Positions 1 to 11,684 are shown, counted from the first letter of the stretch. The stretch: 64,000 bases of DNA from Endocalyx cinctus (GCA_001600455.1 BCKC01000005.1:806001-870000), one strand, 5' to 3'. Notes: generated from the sequence alone by a model not told the origin. Translations and numbers: made by a program.

Positions 1-1761
1 GTGATTTGGAGACAGGTCAAAAGACAAGAGGTAATAATACTCGTCGCTTTACTACCGCCCTCCATGTCTACAGCTACGAGCAAGCCATTTTATGTATCTT
101 TATACTCAGCAAAAAAAGCTGAATAAGTAAATACAAATTTAAAAATGAAAGACTACCTCGGACCTCGCATGCTAAGGATATCCGATCTACTTCACATCAG
201 TTGGCCATTCCTTAGAAGGGCTCGGGGGATAAGAGCAAAAAGGTCGGCCTGTTGATTGGGAAATTCAAATAAATGGAGATTTTAAGGATGACGACCCCTG
301 TTAGCTTGACTTAAAACAATTGCACAACTGAAGCTGGCAGGCTGGTAGGCTGGTTTTGGTTTAATCATACGGACACGGCATGATTATTTCCGCCGTCCAT
401 TTAGTGTCGTCTATCCGCCTTTTTTTTTTTGAACCCCGAACGAGTCAGACATCTATTATACCGCACATCAACTCCATGCTCATACTTATTCCGGAAAGTG
501 GGTAATTTACAATCTTGTTTCTAATACATATATTAAGTACATTAATTATGCTGCGATCTTCCAAAGCATAAAAGTAATACTCTGTACTCCGTATATATCT
601 CTGATTCCTGAATACGTACGTTATGATGAAGGATTCATGGTGAACGATCATCCCCATTGCTTTAGACAATGCGTCAACTTGGGAATCATTTGGTTTGCTC
701 AGCTTATAACTTATAGTCTCCACATATAACCATACCTCACGATTGGGTCTACTGTGAGGTCTTTTTGATAATTATTCACTTCCTGTAATTACACCCCTGG
801 CATGAATGAGTTGCACCAAACTTTTATGATGTTACGCTCCCTGGCTCCGTGCGGCGCTGTACATGCATAGTAACGCTGCAACAGGGCTTATTAACTGGGC
901 CTTAACTACGTACTGACCCCGGGAAAGATCTCCGTAAAAAATTCATGAGCGTGCTTGGTAGTTACTTGTAATTAATCTTTCAAAGTATGATCCGATTGAT
1001 CACCGACTTGTTATTCAGCGACAAGTGAGAACTAATACACGGATGGTTTGGTTAGTCTTGATGTAATACTTTTTATAAAAGAAGAGAGAGAAAATAAACG
1101 AATTAGGCCGCTCCGCCGCATAAACACACGCACACGATATTAATTTACCATAAACACATATGGTATAGCCTAGGTATATAAATATATGTGAATTTTCTCC
1201 TAAGAAGCACCTGGTGATGAGATAACTAATTAGCCTGGTTCAGCAGGAGGTTCAAATCAAATCAAAGAATAAATAAAGCACATATTAGTATAAATTCGGT
1301 TGCCCCCTACCCTCAATTCCTATTGAACCCTCTTCCTGCTTCTTCGCTTCAATGAAGGTATGGGTTAAGAGAATACGGTACTAAAACTTGAGAAGTATAC
1401 GGGAATGGGGTATATTGGAGTATAGGGTAGCGCAGTTATGTAGACGAAGCTTAGTAAGAGAAACCATTATAATAGGGTTTTACAATGGGATCTCATGGGA
1501 TCCCACGACCTTCCCATGGGAGGAAATTTCCTCCCGTGGGACTCCCACGAAAAATAAAATAAAACGAAAATAAACCCATGAATTCCCCACAGCTTTTTTT
1601 TTTTTTAACTCCTATTGGAATCCCATCGGGGCATGGGATCTAAGCGTGAGATGGGAGCGTAAAGCCGTAGTAGAATTATAGTTATCCAGGATCAAGTTGA
1701 CGCAGATATGAATAACAGAAAATTTACCTAAGCCTAAATTTTGAAGACGGTGGAGTTCTAG
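1..1761. other. Gene-poor AT-rich leader of the window
   Basis: No convincing coding region was seen on either strand. The small open frames lack family resemblance and good codon use. The stretch has a T run near 421-430, another near 1593-1605, and a cluster of short palindromes at 1487-1640 that is described separately. Confidence 0.6.
1487..1640. repeat. Cluster of short inverted repeats built on TCCCATGGGA-like words
   Basis: TGGGATCCCA at 1496-1505 is a perfect palindrome. At 1512-1541 a 15-base arm is followed directly by its reverse complement with one mismatch (TCCCATGGGAGGAAA against TTTCCTCCCGTGGGA). At 1621-1638 TCCCAT and ATGGGA flank a six-base spacer. The words recur within 150 bases, so the segment could fold into several hairpins. 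It may be a relic of a miniature inverted-repeat element or a regulatory hairpin. Neither is shown. Confidence 0.5.
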
Positions 1762-2086
1762 TTCAAAGCGTGGGCGCATGTCCCATTCGAGAAAAAGGTG
1801 ACGCTCATAAAGAAACTCGAAAACTTCGGCCTTGGCTGCGATCCCTATGACGAGAAAGACCGCCAGGCCCTCGACGAGCTCGAGAAGAAATTGACGCCTG
1901 AAGAACAGTCTATTCTAGAGACGCTAAAGGGACGACGCATGATTTGCCCCGATGATTCCCTCAACCTCGATACCTTCATGTTAAACTCAAACGATGCTTT
2001 TGCCTCTCGCTTGAAGCACGACAAACTGCGGTTGGCCCTACCGTCGGGGGTCAGGTGCCAGGTAGCTAAATACCAGCTCCCCTGGT
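1762..2086 (+). pseudogene. Isolated exon-like fragment of unknown family
   Basis: An open frame of about 108 codons runs from a possible splice acceptor (ttctag, ending 1761) to a possible donor (gtaagt at 2087). Its codon use and base composition are clearly richer than the AT-rich DNA around it. The predicted peptide is charged and helical, with motifs such as FEKKVTLIKKLE near its start and LTPEEQSILETLK in the middle. No ATG lies at its head and no matching upstream or downstream exon was found. It is best read as a leftover exon of a decayed gene or as an internal exon of an unrecognised gene. I cannot name the family. Confidence 0.3.
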
Positions 2087-4210
2087 GTAAGTGTATTATT
2101 ACTAGGTGTATATACATGAGGCCTCCCTCCTATATATTTAGTTTGAGAGAAGAGTCAGGAATCAGTGTATCATTGAGCCCTATACCTACCTAGCTGGTAG
2201 CATGCGTGCTGTACCCTGACTCCGGTAGACCTACTCTCACACCTACTAAATAGACTCAAGTCTCTTATACAGGTCACAATTCGGGTTCATATGTTGATCT
2301 CGAGGTTCAATAAGCGGAGATGAAGACGATGCATAATGGCCTTCTTAAACCCAATGGAAATAGTATGATGGCTAATTATGGCTATTTATTAGAGAAGGCA
2401 ACTCAGCTTCAATTATAGATATGCTCAACACTTAAGAGACAAAGGGGATGAAATGGTAAAAATATCAAGAGCTGAGCCTAGGAAAATAGCCAGAGAAAGG
2501 ACAAGTACTTCTACAAAGTGGTTCTATTCATTTTTCTATTTGGTAACAGCTCATTTTAATAACATAAATATATATCGGATAATTGACCAGAAGGAAATAA
2601 AGTCGTAAACAACCAAAATTCTTTTGACATTTATTAGATTCTGATCCAAATGGGTAAAGAACTTAACATGATAGTATTTCTAGGGGACCAACTACGAGAT
2701 GAAGTGAAAGGGACCATGTGAATAATGAAGGCATTGGGTACTTGTTGTGGGTCGCATGTATCGCTCAAAGGCATGGATTAGGTCGGTATGGTTGACGATA
2801 ATATGGGTTGGTGACAATTGCAACCAAAAGCGTAAGTAGTAGAAATAGTTTTAGTATATGCATGATCCTAAACCGGATTAATTCTAGAAGGGTGGTCAAG
2901 AGATGATGGTCTTCATGTGAGATAACTAACCTAGGATAAACTAAATGGTTCAAATCGACCTATGGAAACGAATATTTTCCTCTATTTGACTAGCTGTCCA
3001 TCAAGGTCAAACGGTATAGTTGGTATAAGAATAAGACATAAAAGGCATCGCCAAAGCACCCGTTGATCTTCATATATCTCCAACGCATACAATCTATCCA
3101 CTACTGGCTTTATATAGTAGCGCCACTGGTCTATCCTGTGCTAAAGCCCTAACATCACCTTCTGGTGGAAATTGGCTCTCCTTTCTTGACATAAACGGTG
3201 TCTAATTCACCCCTTTTTCTATATTGCCGGCTCATGAATCCTAACTTATCCATGTTGAGTCGACCGATGAAAGTGTGATCTCCATCTGCTCTCTGGTATT
3301 GACTGAATGTCAACAACTTCTCCTCTTTTTTGTCTGTATAGAGATCCCAACTGTCGGACTGGCCGGATGTACGAGGTGGGAGACTGGTTCTCAGGTATTG
3401 TGAGCCTGTAATGAGCGCTAGATTAGTTGAAGTACATCAGAGTATCAAGTTGATGAAAAGGCACATTTACCTGACGTTGGATTGATAGTTTTGCTCTTCT
3501 TTACCTCGACAGTATGCTGCAAGGGGTCGAGGATGACTGCTCTTGATTCCAGACTTCGAAGCATAATTGGCGGGTCTCCGGAAAAGGTTACACAGTAGAG
3601 AAATGGTTTTCTAAGTTGACAGCTAATTATGGGGAGACAGAGAGTGAAGCAGAAAATCTGGGAATCAACCGTTAATTAAATGTAGCTCAGTTGTACTACA
3701 TGTAATCAGTTCGCGAATTCTCGCACCGTATGACACTTCAATGCGGGACAAAGTGACATTTACCACCCACCTGATAATATGTGTCATGAGTTGATTGTCT
3801 TTTAAACAAAATTATCATCCATCCAGATCATCCCACGGCAATACAGTCAGCCAAAAATGCAGTATGAAATTGACCAATAATTTTGTACTTCTTTACATGT
3901 GTGTGGTTACACAAGGGTTTTATTCACTAGGACGTCTTTGACGAAGGGTAAGGCAGCATCCATATACGATAATAATGCATCGGTGATAGGAGATCTGGCC
4001 TCGCCCCCCGTTTTTTGCAGTATAATAGCTTCGGAATACTACTTCAGAGCGGAAGGCCCAAATTTCTTCAAAACGCAGCAACATAACATTAATCCATGAG
4101 GCTCTAACCGGAGCGTACATTAGCATATTTGGGTGAGATTAGGAAGACTAGGATGTTTCAATTGCAGGTACTTGTCAATATAAGAGAGATGGAGAGAACT
4201 TCTCGAGATT
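2087..4210. other. Intergenic stretch before the patatin gene
   Basis: AT-rich DNA with many stops in all frames. Short open frames at 2765-2953 (minus) and 3899-4126 (both strands) show no recognisable motif. The mixed look between 3000 and 3600 could be an old degraded element, but no terminal repeat or transposase motif was seen. Confidence 0.5.
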
Positions 4211-6062
4211 ATGCCTTTTCATAGCTTATCCTGTCTCCCGGTTTCGTCAGCCCGTTTCATTGCCACAATGACTAATAGAAACAGGCCCCCAACTGAAATT
4301 CTGTCAGACATTAAATCAGGTACTGAGCTTAGACGAGGCCCTGGAATCATCTCTTCCAGTCCATGGGTGAAACAGAATGTCCTAACGTTCGGTGAGTAAT
4401 TACTTGGCTCAGCTGAAACGCCACCAAAATCTGATACATAATTATTATTCATAGATGGCGGCGGTATTCGAGGATATTACAGCCTACTTCAGCTACAGGC
4501 TTTGATGAGGTGTATACAACAAGAAGAGGAGGCTCTTGAGAAGGAAAATCCACTTTTTAGAATTCAGTCTGGAGAGGCACTCTCTAGCTTCTCTCCCTGC
4601 GTAACCCCAGACAACGTCTGCCATAGCGCTAATCAAAGTGGAAAAATCTATCTGCCTTGCCACTACTTTGATTATATTGGAGGGTCGTCAACTGGATCGT
4701 AAGTTTCAAAACATATTCACTCTTTTCTCCGTTTCACTTGTAGTATCGCCACTAATACACGAATTCACCAGCCTTATTGCAATAATGCTAGGAAGGCTAC
4801 GAATGCCCGTTGATGACTGTATCGCCGAGTATAAGAACATGGGGCAGAAAATATTCGGTGCCCGTCCTCGACCGATGCATAAGGCTAGTAAACTCGGGCT
4901 TCTAGACGACATCTTATTTTTTGACAAGATGCCTCATAAGCTATCGACTGCAAACCTCGAGGAAGCTATCAAGAATGTCCTTGACAGGAAAGGGGAGATA
5001 GGGCGTACAGTCAGAGATGAAGATATGCGTTTTAAATCGCCGAAAGGACTATGTCGAACGTGAGAGATCCCCTTTTTTTTTTCTCAGCGTAGATTAGGTC
5101 TGCTAATCTTTCAGCTTGCTTGTTTCAGGATGGTACTGGTAGAGAGAAGAACGAGAAAAGGCTCATTTGAGCGTACATTAATGTTCAGTTCGTATAAAAT
5201 ATTCAACAGTAAAAAAATGGTCGACAGTAACGCCACCACCACCAACCGACCAAACAACGGATATGGACCCCGTTTATCACTATGGAAGGTTGCAAGAGCT
5301 GCAACGGCTGCCTCGCTGTACTTCAAACCTTTGAGGATAACATTCAGCGATGGAGAGGTTATTTCTGATGGGAATAACAACGCGACAGAGACCGGGCAGG
5401 TAGCGCTCTTGGTAGATGCCGGATACAGCCACAACAACAATCCCACCGAGATGGTCATTGACGAACTGAAGGCCATTTTCAAGACACGGCATAAAAAGAT
5501 TGGGACATTGGTCAGTATTGGCACTGCTAGAAGTCCGGTCGATAGAGCAAGGAAGAATCAAAAAGACTTAGCCATGGCCGGAGCTCAGGCTATGGGAGAT
5601 ACAGAGATTATTCACGAAAGAATAAAGAATTTATCGGAATTCCAATATTTTCGATTGAATGACGCCACGGGGATAAGGGTAGAGATGGATGAATGGAGAC
5701 CTAGGACCACTGGATTGGACACGATCAACCAAATGGACGAGTCTTTCAACAAATGGTACAAAAGCGAAAGTGTCAAAGAAATGTTTAGGAATTGTGCGAA
5801 GGGGCTGGTGAAAGCACGCCGAGATCGCGCCGGGGACAATTCACCGGGCGGGAAGTCGGTATGGGAGAGATATGCTCTGGGTACATTTTACGTCTGCCGC
5901 GAAGATCATTGTCAGTATGACTGTGATGACAAATGGAATTATTTCAGTACTTTCCAGCAACATTTGAAGATTGACCATGATCTAAGCGACTCCGACGTGG
6001 AGGGAAGGAAAGAGGATTGCCAGAGCCGGTGGGAGTACAAACCTCCGCCTTCGCAGCGTTGA
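4211..6062 (+). CDS. Patatin-like phospholipase with C-terminal C2H2-like finger
   Basis: Predicted exons are 4211-4391, 4455-4698, 4772-5059 and 5129-6062, giving 548 residues; the frame is continuous across all three introns. The patatin signatures are intact: the oxyanion-hole motif DGGGIRG, whose Asp codon is split by intron 1, the nucleophile elbow GSSTG with its Ser at the end of exon 2, and the partner Asp in VDAGYSHNNNP in exon 4. The family hydrolyses ester bonds of phospholipids or acylglycerols with a Ser-Asp dyad. Near the C-terminus the spacing C-x3-C-x12-H-x4-H (CQYDC...HLKIDH) fits a C2H2 zinc finger. No NB-ARC or TPR region is present, so this is a short form. The start is uncertain: ATG 4211 is used, and an in-frame ATG at 4268 is possible. 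The gene is followed by a membrane-protein gene on the same strand. Confidence 0.8.
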
Positions 6063-6684
6063 ACACGAACACAACTACTAATTAGAAAATTAGAATAATT
6101 TCGATTTTTTTTTTTTTCAATTCAAAAAAAAAAAAAAAAAACCTTGCATTATACCTGATGTACTTGAGATGATACCTACAGGTGCATTTTCACCGGCGGA
6201 TTATGCCTCTGCGAAGGCGCAGCATTCAAAACATTTGGTATAATGCGGTTAATTAACTCATATAACATAGGTAGTAATGAGCTTGTACAGTATGTTTTCA
6301 TACCGTCAAGTTCATGTAGAGCCTTTGCAACAGTTTTGCTTTTTTCCACTACCCTTACATATTGATAAATTGACCGGTCGCATTCGCATTCACCGGTCTG
6401 ACGATATTACCTCCTTTAGAGAAAATATGCACTTCCTTTTTTTAACCTCGTACATATAATATCCGGGCAGCTAGGCAGACTGGCAGAATAGTTATTCTTT
6501 ACCGCCACACTCATCTGCACGAAGTCATTCCAACCCCCCCCCCCCCCCCCCTTTTTCACGCTTGATATCCAGCTGGTAACGTAATGAATTATGATCAATT
6601 ATTGAATATTACAAACATGTTATCGCAAAATATAAATATCGACATAGAAAGCCATCACTACTCAGATATATTTCGTCAGTTACT
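6063..6684. other. Intergenic spacer with homopolymers
   Basis: Contains a T run and an A run close together near 6105-6140 and a C run of about 17 bases near 6535-6551. No gene was seen. It is 3' flank of the lipase gene and promoter region for the membrane-protein gene. Confidence 0.6.
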
Positions 6685-7737
6685 ATGGATAAAATCCTAA
6701 CCACAATTAGGTTAATTGTCAGAAAGGTTGGGTTTGGCGTATCCAACATCCTTACACTCCCTTATTATAGGTTCTATCGGCAGAATACTCTCCTTCCAAT
6801 CTTAGCTATTTCAAGGGAATTAGCGAGGAGGGAGTCTCCAAGAGTGATTTATTCCAGATTGCAACGTTGGAGGAAAAGAAAGCTACATGAACTGCACTTT
6901 GTACAGGTCGCCGTAAGTAAATGGAAAAGGAGGATCACACCGTTTGAGGCACAACCCCGCTCCTACTTCATACGCCCCCAATATCATTTACTGTATGTAG
7001 TATGAATTAGCGCTGATATTCTCATAATCGCAGGCCACCATTTTAGCAGCTGCTGTGATCGGTTGCTTTTCATGGCAGCAACATGAGAATATACATTGGA
7101 TAGGCCCTGGTAGTTGGTACAGCTCTCTTGTATTGTCCGTCACAGCCATTCTACTATCATCATCGGAAGCATTCATTTTGCAGAGTGTATCGAACCAGTC
7201 CGACGACACCAATTTAACAGACCAACTCCAAATGATAGTTAAACTGGAAAACTGGGATGAAGGGCAGACCACCATCGCCGATGGGGAAATTTGTGTCTCA
7301 ACGATGTCAAAGGAAGTACGTGGCCAATATCATCAACGATATGCTTCGGCTTCCGGCTCAAATGACTTTTGCCCAATAGCTCAAGTCAGGGTCAATGTTC
7401 GATGGAACATGATCTTTACGTGGCAAGCGCCAATGATGCTCATGGCGTATGCCGTGATGGGCTTCCTGATAGGTTTGATCGTCTATGTCACTACACCACT
7501 TTATAACGGCAGCCAATTTGATGATGCCAGCAAGGTAAGCTCTTTTTCGTCATCCCTTTTCTTACCACGAACCCTATTGGTCATACTTGCGTCACACTCA
7601 AAAGTTTCCTTCTTAGTGATGACTGATCATTCTCGCAGTCTGCTGTTCTTTTTCTTTCTTGGTTATTCATTACGAGTCTCATCTTTGTTTGGTGTTCGTT
7701 TTGGAGTTATAAATTCGTCTACAAAGTGTTTGATTAA
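6685..7737 (+). CDS. Hypothetical four-helix membrane protein
   Basis: Exons 6685-6912, 7034-7534 and 7639-7737 give 275 residues; both introns are phase 0 with good donors (gtaagt, gtaagc). The first 76 residues are basic and cytosolic-looking. Four hydrophobic segments follow: ATILAAAVIGCFSW at the start of exon 2, SSLVLSVTAILLSSSEAF soon after, MMLMAYAVMGFLIGLIVYV near the end of exon 2, and AVLFLSWLFITSLIFVWCSF in exon 3. Between helices 2 and 3 lies a polar loop of about 75 residues. Exon 3 reads out of the host frame until spliced, which supports the model because its frame gives a clean helix and a stop. The family is not recognised. The lipase gene lies 622 bases upstream on the same strand, so a shared role is possible but unproven. 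Confidence 0.6.
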
Positions 7738-9281
7738 GTTGAAGTTTTTGTATATCAGTTCCTCTTTTTTTTTCCATTTCCACAAAAAAAAAAAAAAAAA
7801 AAGAACTGATCAGCTGTACAAGATCTAATCATGAGCAGCCCAATTGCAATTGATTTTTCACTCTGCCCCTTTCAGAAGACATGTGATAAATAATTAATAA
7901 TAAATTTATTGGTCCATTCACCCACCCAATGGCCAGCCAGCCTACATGATGTCGGTCAAGTGGCGTGGCTACATAGGAGGCAACATCAAAACACCACACA
8001 CTGAAGCTCACGTCATTTCTTGTAAAGTAACGGCTCCTATATTTTCGAAATTATGAAATAGAAATTAGTTCATTAGGTTACTGGAAGTATAATATTCTAT
8101 ATTAAGCCTGGAATCATCACAGGTAAAGAAAAATGACAGTTTAGCTAATTAGTTAATTCTTAACCTCATTAGTTAGACACAGTTTCTGAGAAGAGCCGCA
8201 GTTGGTATGAAGTTTCAATTTACTTGTTAGACTGAAGAATAGAATTTATATATATAAATAGCCCCGTATAAGAGATGAGGCAGATAAAGGAAATTAACCT
8301 CCATCATCCAATAAAGGGTCCTCCTTTTATCTAACAGTATTACTCGTATCCTAATATATACTGCTCTACAAGAGCAATGCCAAGTTCGTCAGCTTATTCT
8401 CATAGAACCCTGAGATTTCAACAATTATGCCTTACCATTTGTCCTTAGGAGCCGATAATGCTAGCTGTAAAAAGAATTGCGGATAGACTCGTCTTGGTGT
8501 AATGGATATTTAACAGAAGTATCCGGTTGTAGACATTTCAGGTCATATTAATTAGATTCTTAGCAAATGAGATGTATTAATTCGGCACACCTCTACTCTA
8601 CCCTCTTCTGCGAACTTTCTCCTTCAAATAGATGATATTCAGATTTTAAAACTAATCAATAAAATGAGACCTGTTATTAGAAGATAGGGACTGAGAATCT
8701 GGCTACATACTTAAGCCGTGGTAAAGGGTACAATACACCTTTCTACTGTCACCATTTCTTGCCCAGCTACCCCATCAACTAATTAACCATTCTCAATATC
8801 TAAGCTACATATGATCTTCCCCTGGACCTAGAAAAAGTCAACTGCATGGTCATTCTGCACAGTAGACTAATTAATAGGTATATTATCAAGCCACGGGAAC
8901 TTGAGTCAATATTACTGACTTACCGGGAGCCGGCTTATCTTGACAAAGAGTGAAAATACGAGGGCCGTTGATGGTGTAAAAGAACCTGAATGGGCATAAA
9001 AAAATAGGAAACATAATAACCAAAATATGCCACATCATAAATAATTACTGAGAAGATAAAATTTTTCGTCATATTAGTTTATTTATTTTTTTTCTTCTCT
9101 TTTTTTTTCGACACTATAAGGAAATAGGTAAATTTACATGGATATTGTTGCCGACAACAAACTTAACACAAAAAAAGAGAGACAAGTATTAATATCCTAC
9201 ATAATTGTAGGTTTAGATCATGATCATTTCCCAATCCCAAAATATCCATCACCCAAGAAAAAAAAATTTGTGAAATCAATC
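7738..9281. other. AT-rich intergenic region
   Basis: No gene was seen. Homopolymer A near 7784-7802 and T-rich tracts near 9085-9108. Stops are dense in all frames. It separates the membrane-protein gene from the 3' end of the GPI-protein gene. Confidence 0.6.
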
Positions 9282-11684
9282 TTAGTAAACTGCTGTCGCG
9301 AGTAGAAGCGCTCCGAAACTCGCCAACAAATATATAGGCGTAGCCAGCCGCGAAGATCCTGCGGTGACAACGGGAAACGCTGTGGGCTGGCTCGAAGTAG
9401 AGTTGCTGCCACCTAGAGTGGGATAGGTGCCGAATCCACTACCAGAGCCGCTGGTAGGCACGGCGGTGAGGAGGGTGGTGCCGATCGTGCTCGTTAAGGT
9501 GGATTGACCTCCAGGAATTCCGATAGCTGCGGTGCTGCTAGCACTGTTATCAGATCCACTTCCCGATCCGGATCCAGAGCCAGAGCTGCTGCCTCCAGTT
9601 GGGTACCCGTTGTTGCCACTGTCCGATCCAGAGCCTGATCCAGAACCAGAGCTAGAACCTGAGCTAGAACCCGATCCTGATCCAGAGCCGGACCCCGAAT
9701 CACTTCCTGAGCCACTGCCACCAGCCGGGTAATCACCACCGCTGCTGCCACTACCACTGTCAGATCCAGATCCACTGCCAGATCCGCTACCAGATCCGCT
9801 ACCAGATCCGCTACCAGATCCGCTACCAGATCCGCTACCAGATCCGCTACCAGATCCGCTGCCCGATCCACTTCCTGGAGTAGCTGTTATAGCAGCCGTA
9901 GCGGTAGTACCAAAAGTAAATGAAGTAGCTGTAGAGAAGCTGCCACTATTACCAGCCCCGGGAAGTCCAACTGCATCCGTAGCCGAGGTGCCGAGTTGTA
10001 CACCGGTGGCAGAGTAAGAGCCTCCAGCTCCACCATCGGTAGGAGTAGCCGTGATACCAGCGCCACCTGCTAGTCCACCACTAGCACCTCCTCCGATACC
10101 CCCACCGATACCTGCATCTCCAGTAGGACTAGCACCGATTCCAGCCGTGGCGCTAGCGCTGCCACCTAGGCCACCGCTCGCACCGCCGCCAATACCGCCA
10201 CCAATGCCGCCGCTAAGACCTCCGGTGGCACTGGCACCATCACCTAAGCCGCCGCTTGCGCCGCCATCCACTCCTCCTCCAATACCGCCACTAAGGCCCC
10301 CTGTAGCACCAGCATCTCCAGTTGGAGTTGCTCCGATTGCAGCAGTGGCGCTTGCGCTACCACCCAAGCCGCCATTAGCACCTCCCCCGATACCACCTGT
10401 AGCGCTAGCACCGCCTCCTGTACCAGCTCCTACACCTCCGCCAATACCTCCGGTGGCAGAAGCGCCTCCTCCGATACCACCGGAAACATCTCCTCCGAGG
10501 CCCCCTGTGGCAGAAGCACCACCACCAATTCCACCATTTGCGCCACCACCAATGCCCCCAGTGGCGCTGACACCTCCTCCGATACCACCAGATGCATCTC
10601 CTCCAACACCTCCGGTGGCACTAGCACCACCACCCAGGCCACCACCAAGGCCACCTCCAAGGAGACCTCCTAGACCAGATCCTAAACCTCCACCAAGGCC
10701 TCCTGAAGCAGAAGCACCTCCAGTAGGGTAAGATCCAATTCCTGCAGTGGCGCTCGCACCGCCTCCTAGACCGCCATTGGCGCCGCCGTCTACTCCTCCT
10801 CCAATACTTCCCGTAGCAGCTGCGCCGCCTCCCAGGCCGCCGCTGGCATCACCACCTAGGCCAGCGCCGAGGCCACCCGACGCACTAGCATCGCCGGTCG
10901 GGCTTACTCCGATAGCAGCGGTAGCGCTAGCGCTGCTTCCCAGACTACCGCTCGCGCCGGCACCACCGCTGATGCTGCCGCTGCCGAGGCTGATGCTGCC
11001 GTCCGCGTTACCCACGTTCACGCAGACGCCGCTGCCGACGAAGGCGGTAAGCCCGGCATCGAACTTGCCGGCCAAGCCGCCGACCAGTTGAAAGAGGGCG
11101 CTCAGCTCGCCGTTTCCGGTGAGAGAGAAGGTATTCGAGTCGAACGTCAGGCCGAGGCCACCCGAGATACCGACGACGGCCTGGAGCAGGGCGGCGGCGG
11201 CGGCTTTCACGTCGACGACGACGTCGGACATGAGGCCGCAGGATCCGAGCTGGATAACTAGATCTTTCTTGGCGGCCAGGGTGGCCACGAGGGTGCCTAT
11301 GGCGGATACGAAGGGAGTCACGCTCGTCGTAAGGCTGATCAGGTCCGTGAGAGATAGGCTGCCCGAGCCGGAGATGGAGGTTTTGGCTTCGCCGAATATG
11401 GATAAGACGGCTTCGATGGCTGTGACGAAGCTTTTGAGGTCGGCCTCGACGTTGATGTTAACCGCTGCTGTGTTGGCTAGGTCGAGTTTAGCACTGCACG
11501 ACGAGAGGGAGGATCCTACGACGCTCAAGCCACCCGTAAGTGAACCCCCGAGGATGCCGCTGAGGTCACCGCCGAGGCTCCCGCTACCGCCAAAGGTGCG
11601 CTCGGAGTTCTCGTGCAATTTCTGCATCTCGGCATGAGTGCCGAGAGCAAGGGAAACGAGAGTGATGGTCTGGAGGAACTTCAT
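9282..11684 (-). CDS. Gly/Ala/Ser-repeat GPI-anchored cell-surface protein
   Basis: One uninterrupted frame of 800 residues from ATG at 11684. Residues 1-18 form a classic signal peptide (MKFLQTITLVSLALGTHA). About residues 60-225 form an alanine-, valine- and leucine-rich helical domain with three Cys, comparable in character with HsbA-type or cell-wall mannoprotein domains, though not firmly matched. From about 235 to 560 come degenerate repeats of the type GGIGGGASATGG, then Ser-Gly dipeptide runs to about 740. The C-terminus ends in a hydrophobic tail (TPIYLLASFGALLLATAVY) behind small residues, as expected for GPI attachment. A role in the cell wall or at the surface is inferred. Repeat number probably varies between strains. 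Long open frames on the opposite strand (for example 10051-10731) are mirror images of the repeats. Confidence 0.85.
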   Translation of the reverse strand: MKFLQTITLVSLALGTHAEMQKLHENSERTFGGSGSLGGDLSGILGGSLTGGLSVVGSSLSSCSAKLDLANTAAVNINVEADLKSFVTAIEAVLSIFGEAKTSISGSGSLSLTDLISLTTSVTPFVSAIGTLVATLAAKKDLVIQLGSCGLMSDVVVDVKAAAAALLQAVVGISGGLGLTFDSNTFSLTGNGELSALFQLVGGLAGKFDAGLTAFVGSGVCVNVGNADGSISLGSGSISGGAGASGSLGSSASATAAIGVSPTGDASASGGLGAGLGGDASGGLGGGAAATGSIGGGVDGGANGGLGGGASATAGIGSYPTGGASASGGLGGGLGSGLGGLLGGGLGGGLGGGASATGGVGGDASGGIGGGVSATGGIGGGANGGIGGGASATGGLGGDVSGGIGGGASATGGIGGGVGAGTGGGASATGGIGGGANGGLGGSASATAAIGATPTGDAGATGGLSGGIGGGVDGGASGGLGDGASATGGLSGGIGGGIGGGASGGLGGSASATAGIGASPTGDAGIGGGIGGGASGGLAGGAGITATPTDGGAGGSYSATGVQLGTSATDAVGLPGAGNSGSFSTATSFTFGTTATAAITATPGSGSGSGSGSGSGSGSGSGSGSGSGSGSGSGSGSGSGSDSGSGSSGGDYPAGGSGSGSDSGSGSGSGSGSSSGSSSGSGSGSGSDSGNNGYPTGGSSSGSGSGSGSGSDNSASSTAAIGIPGGQSTLTSTIGTTLLTAVPTSGSGSGFGTYPTLGGSNSTSSQPTAFPVVTAGSSRLATPIYLLASFGALLLATAVY
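9778..9862 (-). repeat. 12-base tandem array encoding Ser-Gly
   Basis: About seven near-identical copies of cagatccgctac (plus-strand reading) encode the Ser-Gly run of the surface protein. Perfect identity of adjacent copies indicates recent expansion. Confidence 0.85.
10050..10960 (-). repeat. Degenerate Gly-rich coding repeats
   Basis: Repeats of roughly 30-60 bases encode GGxGGGASATGG-like units, with longer blocks ending in ATPTGDA, SPTGDA or YPTGGA that recur about every 60-110 residues. This suggests both short-unit slippage and block duplication. Confidence 0.7.

Noticed and set aside
1235..1260. tRNA B-box-like word GGTTCAAATC
   Set aside because: No A box at the right distance and no cloverleaf could be drawn around it.
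10051..10731. 226-codon proline-rich frame on the plus strand
   Set aside because: It is the mirror of the Gly-rich repeats of the GPI protein on the other strand; its Pro/Ala periodicity follows from that.
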